From contig JAJNNQ010000004.1 of the NCBI GenBank assembly GCA_027886175.1, positions 3,558,001 through 3,622,000 of the forward strand: DNA of 64,000 nt. The letters are read 5' to 3'. The stretch comes from Phylloscopus collybita. Lineage: Eukaryota; Chordata; Aves; Passeriformes; Phylloscopidae. Positions 58,070-64,000 of this stretch are shown here, piece by piece (the first letter of the stretch is position 1; every line of letters starts with the position of its first letter). The notes under the pieces were generated by a model that had not been told where the DNA came from, did not search any database, and was given only the letters and a program-made list of their open reading frames with translations. Position numbers and translations under genes: made by a program.

Positions 58070-60620
58070 ATTCCAATGAGCTGGAAATACACAGAAAGTG
58101 GAACCAGGGACATATGGCCTAGGGAGAGTACAGGGGTACAGTTCAGATGTGTAGGGATGGGATCAGCAAAGTTAAGACATAAATAGAGCAGAAGTTGGCA
58201 AGAGATGTAAAGAATAACGAAAAGAAACTATAAATGTAAGTGAGTCAGAAAAGAAAAGCCAGGGAGAGTGTTCCCCCTGATAAATGAGAAGGGAAAAGAG
58301 ATGATAAAGGATCTGGAGAAGACAGAGGCAGTCAACAAGTTCTTTGCCTCAGTCTTCACTGGCAGTCAGGGTTTCCACTTCTCTCAAGTCCCTGAACCTC
58401 CAGATGGGGGCTGGGGAAATGAAGTCCCTCCCAGGGTAAGCAAAGAGCAGGTTCAAGACCACCTGATGAAACTGAATAGGCACAAGTCTATGGGGTCTGA
58501 CAACATACATCCCAGGGTCCTGTGGGAACTGGCTGATGTTGCTACTGATTGAAAAGTCACAGTGGTCAGGCAAAGTCCCTGGTGACTGGAAAAGGTAAAT
58601 GTCACTCTTATTTTAGAAAGGGGAGAAGGGAAGATCCAGGGAACTACAGACCAGTAAGCCTCACCTCTGTGCCTGGGAAATTGAGGGAGTAGATCCTCAT
58701 GGAATCAATGTCAATGCACATACAAGACTAGAGGGTGATCTGAGACACCCAGCATAGCTTTCTTTAAAAAGGGAAAATTTTGCCTGATCAATCTGGAGAC
58801 TTTCTGTGATGGAATAATGGCAGTGGTCAATGAGACAAGACTGATGGATGTCGTCTGCCTAGAATTCTGTAAGGATTTTTATATGGTCCCACTTCACATC
58901 CTGATGTCCAAACTGCAGAGACATGGATTTGATAGAATGACTATTCAGCGCATAATGAATTGGTAGGATGGATGCAACCAGATGGTTGTGGCTCCATGTC
59001 CAGGTGGAAGCTGGTGACAAGTGATGTCTGTCAGGGCTCTCTGCTGGGACTGGTGCTCTTCAATATCCTCATCAATGTCACTGACAGTGGGATTCCCCAG
59101 CAGGTTTGGAGATGGCACGAAGCTGAGTAGTGCAGCTGACACAACAGAAGGATGGGATGCTTTTCAGAGGGACTTGGACTGCTGCTGACCACCAGTGACC
59201 GCTCTAGTGGTCACTCCAGTGCCGCGACCTTCCCCAGCAAGACCGTCCTGGAATGGGTGGCTTGGGCTTCTGAGGGGCACAGGCACTTGGTGGTGATTTG
59301 CTCTTTTGTGAAGCTGCACAAGGCAGCTATCTCTGGCAGCTCTTTCCCTACCAGCTCTTTTATGAGGCTGCTCCAAGCAGCTCTCCTCAGCAGCTTTTCC
59401 TCAGGTGACACTGGAATGAGCAGGAGGCAGACATCCAGTCTAGAAGGCTCTTTATTCAGCAGGAACCAACGACTGAACGCCCCAAATGGACTGAAAGTGC
59501 GGGGTTATATAGTGTTTAGGATAGGTGGGGCTAACAACTTGGACCAATCACGGGGAGGATTGAGAAAACAACCAATCAGGGAAAGGATCCAAAATGTACC
59601 AATCAGAGAAGGGGAAAACTAGGAAGTGGGGAAACAACCAATGTGGGGTAACAAATTAACATAGAGCCTCGAGGGCTCATGGGGTGGAACATTTTGGTCT
59701 CCCTAACTGAACTCAGTCTCCCAAGGAGACTTCCCTGTGGGGAGCTCTGCCATTGCGCATTTAGCTTATGTGCTGTGCTCTCTCCATGGCAGGACAAGCT
59801 CCCTTGTGGTAACCTCAGGGATTACCACACTGGATGAACTTGAGAATTGGGCCTATGAACTTCATGAAGTTCAACTAGTCCCAGTGCCAAATGTTGCACC
59901 TTGGCTGGAGCAATCCCAGATGTAAATACAGACTGGGAGATGGACTTGGGGAGTTTTGTGAGTGAGAGGTTGGACATGACCTGGCCATGTGCACTTGCAG
60001 CCCACAAACCCAGCCTTATCCTGGGCTGCACCAGGCAATGTGGCCAGCAGGGTGAGGGAGGGGATTCTGCCCCACTCTATTCTGGTACCATGAGATCCCA
60101 CCTGGGGTACTGCATCCAGCTCTGGGTTGTCAGCATAGGAAAAACACGGGCCAGTTGGAGCAGGTCCAGAAGAGGTCCCTGAAGATTGTTAGAGGGATGG
60201 AGCATCTCTTTAATGAAGACAGGCTGAGAGAGTTGGGATTGTTTCAGCCTGGAGAAGGTTTGGGGTGGGTTGACCTCCTTGTGGCTTTCCAATATTTAAA
60301 TGGGGCTAAAAAAATTTGGAGGATTTTTTCATAAAGTAGTGACAGGACCAGGGGAAATGGCTTTAACTGGAAGAGGACAGGTTTAATTCAGATATTTGGG
60401 GGAAATTCTGTACTAAGAGGGTGGTGAGACACAGAAACAGGTTGTTCAGAGAAGCTGTGGATGCCCTATCTCTCACAGTGTTCAAGACCAGGCTGGATGG
60501 AGCCCTGGCCAGCCTAGGCTGGTGGATAACAATCCCATGAAAGGGGGTGGGAAATTATGTTTAAAGTCTCTGACAACCTAAATCACTGTGCAATTCTATT
60601 GATTCTGTAATTCTATCATT
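58070..60620 (+). mobile_element. CR1 LINE with decayed ORF2, split by an LTR
   Basis: Runs from the end of the endonuclease/linker part, through reverse transcriptase, to the 3' UTR. Visible RT landmarks are 'NKFFASVFTGSQ', 'LNRHKSMGSDNIHPRVLWELADVATD' (58454-58551) and 'actacagaccagtaagcctcacctct', plus a degenerate palm region around 'tctgtcagggctctctgctgggactg' at 59026-59051. The frame resumes after the LTR insertion as a 'LDELENWAYE'-type segment. The end has the ATTCTATT/ATTCTGTA/ATTCTATC repeats. ORF2 carries many stops and shifts, so it is dead. The family's RT and endonuclease copy RNA into new genomic sites; CR1 is the main LINE of birds. Confidence 0.92.
59180..59829 (-). mobile_element. 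Solo LTR inserted in the CR1
   Basis: Interrupts the CR1 RT between a 'gggacttggac' block and 'ctggatgaacttgagaattgg'. In viral sense it begins TGTGGTAATCCC and ends GGTCAGCA. It has a TATA box (CTATATAACC, about 59503-59512) and AATAAAG about 60 nt downstream (about 59450), the normal promoter-polyA spacing of a short R. It shares 'aacttggaccaat' and other blocks with 62338-62906. No clean target duplication is seen. Confidence 0.85.
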
Positions 60621-62337
60621 AAGGACTGGTTCCTGTTTTGAAAAGGAACAGGACAGGAGAGGGATTGCAGGATAAGAGAGGATAGACCCAGTAAGTAGAG
60701 GAGTACACCAGGAAAAGAAATAAAGTCTGTAGGTGAAGCTGAGTGCCCTACAAGATGCCTGCTTTTCCTGTATCTGATCATGTCACTTGTTTCAAAAGCA
60801 AGACATATACTTTCTGCAACATTTAGTTCCCATGACACAGAGCAGTTTCATTCTCATGAAAATATTTTACCCAGTTGATGACACATTTTATTTGAGTAGT
60901 GTTCCCTTGACCTCAACTGGACAGTGAGGTCTTCTGATTAGCTCACTGATCCAGGGAAACTGCTGAATGTCCAAGTTACAGATTATGTTCTTAGGAATCT
61001 GATCTTTCAGCAAAGAAAAAAAGACAACCAGGTTTTTACCTTTTTTTTTTTTTTTTTCCCTCCTCCTTTTTTTAAAAGTGTCCTAAATAATGATTTCTAG
61101 AGAGGATGCAGTAAAGTAGGTATCCTGGACAAGTAACCTGGGAAAGAGAGGAATTATTTTGGCTGCCAGGCTTCACTACCTTTCCCTCCACCTCCATTTT
61201 CCTCTCTTTATTCTCAGTTGTGCCTAAGCTGTAGTTGAGGCACCCTGCTGCAGATAATATTGATTTGGGCTTAGGTTTGCAGTGTTTAGACACCTCTTGG
61301 AAAAAAGCTTTTGTGCATCTGCCACGTTGTACAGATACAGAGGACTTACTTCAGCTAGCAAAACACAGTTTAATGTCTGTCCTCTGTTTGGCAGAGGCTG
61401 TGCAGTCAACGCAGGTTGTATGTAGCTAGTTTAGTAGTTTAATTATTTTTTAATGCTGTGCATAAGGACAGCAACCTTATTCAAAGCCTGAGACAATCAG
61501 CACAGGTGCCGGTTGTGCCCTCCCTCAGTACAAGGGTTCTGCAAAATTGGTGACTTGGTGTTAGGCCACAGAGGCTGTATTTTCGATGGTCCTTCATGTG
61601 TTTGTCTTGTCATCAAGGAAGACAGAATCAACCTTGCAGGAAACAACAGCAGAGAAGATATCCAGACCAGCAAAGAGGCTTCCCAAATTTAGTATCAAGC
61701 AAAAGGCTTGCTAGCAGAGGGGGTTAATACACGACAGCTCTTAACGTTCAATAGCAACACAGAATGTTGTTTTGTGGCAACCTTTCACTGCTTCAGATGC
61801 TATTTTTAGTGTGCTTCTTTTTAACGTTATATTAATATTTAATTATAATTAAATACATTGCATGCTACATTAGAAATAATTTAGTACATCATTTATATAT
61901 ACATGGATATTTTAAATCAAGCTTTCTTGAGAGAAAGGTGATGAGATAATGTATGGAGATGTGCAGAAAACTATATTATTTTTTCTGTTCCCTTTGAAAA
62001 TTCTGAACCTGTCAGCTGATTTCAGCAAACTTGATCAAAGTATAGAGGTTTCAGAGAAGAATTGCTTTAACTTTTAATAAAATGTTTCTCTCAGTTAGAT
62101 GAAAGCAAGACACTCAAATCTAAGTCAGTATGAGTAGAAAAACAATATTTTACATGCAGCCCTTGATTGGGAACCAGAAATCAAGAAAGTTATCATCCTC
62201 TCACTGTGTTTTCCCAGATACAGAACAAACTTGTTTATACTGGAAACCTTGTGCCACACAACAGCACTGGTGTGATGTACATAATTTCCCTGAAATTGAC
62301 TCAGGTCTTATATATTCTTCAGGCTCAATTCTTTTGG
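60621..62337. other. Non-coding, nothing recognised
   Basis: Includes a T-run at about 61041-61058 and an AT-rich patch at 61820-61920. No gene recognised. Confidence 0.4.
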
Positions 62338-62906
62338 TGCTATTTACTGCCACAGCCATCTGAAGTCTTCGAAGTGCCATGACTGTCCGTGGTAAAAGTG
62401 TCTTTAAAAAGGCACCCTGGTACACAGGCACAGGGCACTCTTGGGTGGGGAAGTGATCTCAGCTCTTTGTGAGAGGCTGCTGAGCCAGCCTCGCTCCAGG
62501 GAGGATCAGGTGATGCAGGACTAAGCCCATGAGACAGGTTTCTCTTTTCTCCAGCCTTCTTTATTGTGGAGCTCCCGAGGGTCCGAAGCAGCAAGGTCAA
62601 GAAAACTGAGGTCCAGGAGCTCGGGAGAGCTCGACTTTTACACAGTAACCTGAGGGCAGGGCTAAGAACTTGGACCAATAACAAACCGACACAACGTAAC
62701 TGACAGACGAAACTGCAAACCGGGAAAGAGCAATCTGCATCGGGAGCAAAGGCTCACGGGGGAAATCGCCTGCTCCCTGGGGTGAACTTGGCGACAGTGT
62801 GACAGCCTGTGTGCTTCAGAGCTCCTTGTGTTAGAGGGGTGTCAAGTGTCACTCTCTCTCCACGAGAGAGCGCTGGCATATGGGGTAGCCTTAAGGGCTA
62901 ACACCA
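62338..62906 (-). mobile_element. Solo LTR, diverged relative of 59180-59829
   Basis: Viral sense starts TGGTGTTAGCCC at 62906 and ends AAATAGCA at 62338. It aligns in order with the LTR in the CR1: AATAAAGAAGGC (polyA signal), 'aacttggaccaat', 'ggctcac/tgggg' and the U5 part CACAAAGAGC...CCTGTGCC. The flanks TTTGG (62333-62337) and TTTGC (62907-62911) agree at 4 of 5 bases. It is richer in CpG than its surroundings. Confidence 0.75.
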
Positions 62907-64000
62907 TTTGCCTTTGTCCTTATTTTGCCAATCGTCCTCAGGATTTTCTCCTGAAAGTTCTTTGGGTAATTCTTGTTGTCTCTGTCCTAAGTGAAAGTTT
63001 TATTTCTACTCAAAGATTTGCTGAAATCCAAACAAAGGAACACTAATGCATTTCCTTTGTCTAGAAAACAAATGATTAGGGAAAGACACCAATTCAGCCA
63101 GCCATGAGGTATGCATGACAAAAGCACAAATTCTGCATGGTTCCTTCTTTCCCTTTAAAAGTGCTCCTCTATTCACTGTGCTCTGCTATTGGCTTGACTA
63201 TAGGCCAGGTGACAACCTGGGTGCTTTCTTTTCCTTCAGACAGTGTTGCTATACTGCAGTCTCTTGGTAGAGCTTGTGATTTGATAGGTTTATAAAAAAA
63301 GTTGCAGAAGTCTGGAAAGGAGGCAGGAGGGTTCCCATCTATCATCAGACACAACAGCCTTAACAAATCTGGGAAAGCACTGCATCTGGAATACAAGGAT
63401 TCTGATAAGGAGTCCATTCCAGGTCAGTCTGGAGGTGTGTTATTTGGGTATGTCATTTCAAACTGTGGCTGCAGACACTTATGCAAAGAAATAGAAATTT
63501 GTAAAGATCCTTGTGCAAGATGCCTTTCCACTTTGTGCCAAAAGTCTCTACTTTGGAGATACTTCTTTCTCAGAGAACTTCTGATTGAAATGACAGCCAG
63601 TCAGCCTCCATTTACAGTGATATATTTCTGCAGCATAGTTTTCCTGTCTGACCTCATCCCAGAGTTGTCAGTATGTTTATTTGCACCTGAAGCTCCCCCC
63701 TACACTGGGAAAATTTGCTTAATTTCCCTTTATTATCATTACCCCCTACTAGTAGAGCTCATTAGTGTTACATTTCTGCATCATCCCTTTTCAGCTGTTT
63801 TCATCCACATGATTATTGAAAAATGCAGACTAGTTTGAGAGCAGCCCAGATCTTCTTTCTTTTGTTCTCAACCCTGAAAGCAGCCATACCAGTGCACCTA
63901 AATGCAGGACTAGATACTTTAGATCAATCATTACTGCTATATGTAGATAGTGTCTTATCAGAAATATAGGACTTAATTCTCAGAATTTTCAGAAGTGGTG
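62907..64000. other. Non-coding, nothing recognised
   Basis: A 178-codon plus-strand frame (63302-63838) has no recognisable domain and no supporting signals; I treat it as chance. No repeat or RNA gene recognised. Confidence 0.4.

Noticed and set aside
63302..63838. 178-codon plus-strand frame
   Set aside because: No recognisable domain, motif or splice context. Length alone is not enough.

Overview
The window looks like nuclear DNA from a bird, most likely a passerine. It is AT-rich and almost free of coding sequence. It carries CR1 LINE fragments ending in the ATTCTRTG-type 3' repeats typical of birds, plus several LTRs whose sequence I associate with songbird ERVL and ERVK families. I see no tRNA, rRNA or CRISPR array, no bacterial-style operon, and no host protein-coding gene I can name.

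Layout. 1-9.9 kb is largely unique sequence. A candidate 3' splice site near 950, followed by AATAAA motifs as far as 6.24 kb, could be the last exon and long 3' UTR of an upstream plus-strand gene; this is weakly supported. 10.01-10.21 kb is a T-rich low-complexity tract. 16.2-16.4 kb holds two strong inverted repeats, followed by a CR1 3' end (16.7-17.09 kb) and a solo LTR (18.66-19.46 kb, minus).

The main feature is a complete, env-less endogenous retrovirus on the minus strand at 23802-30554. It has two 647-bp LTRs and a 5-bp target duplication (CTCAG). It also has a Lys-type primer binding site, gag, and pro-RT-RNaseH-integrase. Gag and pol lie in one continuous reading frame, broken by the natural gag TAG and by four TGA codons, with no frameshift visible. 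The pol and the gag capsid region are ERVL-like. Unusual points are: a gag N-terminus with several predicted membrane segments; five 9-residue repeats in gag; a possible MLV-like stop-codon readthrough pseudoknot after the gag TAG; no dUTPase; and a near-perfect 33-nt hairpin abutting the pol stop codon. The parts would work as follows: the 5' LTR drives one RNA, Gag is made from it, and a minority Gag-Pol product arises by readthrough. There is no envelope gene, so the life cycle would be intracellular.

The right half holds a perfect hexanucleotide microsatellite (38.95-39.08 kb) and a solo LTR with perfect 5-bp target duplications (40.255-40.955 kb). Two solo LTRs of one ERVL-type family follow (42.57-43.50 and 49.43-51.02 kb, the second with another LTR nested in it). 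Then come an ERVK-type LTR (54.69-55.26 kb), a decayed CR1 ORF2 split by a solo LTR (58.07-60.62 kb), and a diverged relative of that LTR (62.34-62.91 kb). The remaining intervals are non-coding sequence in which I recognise nothing.
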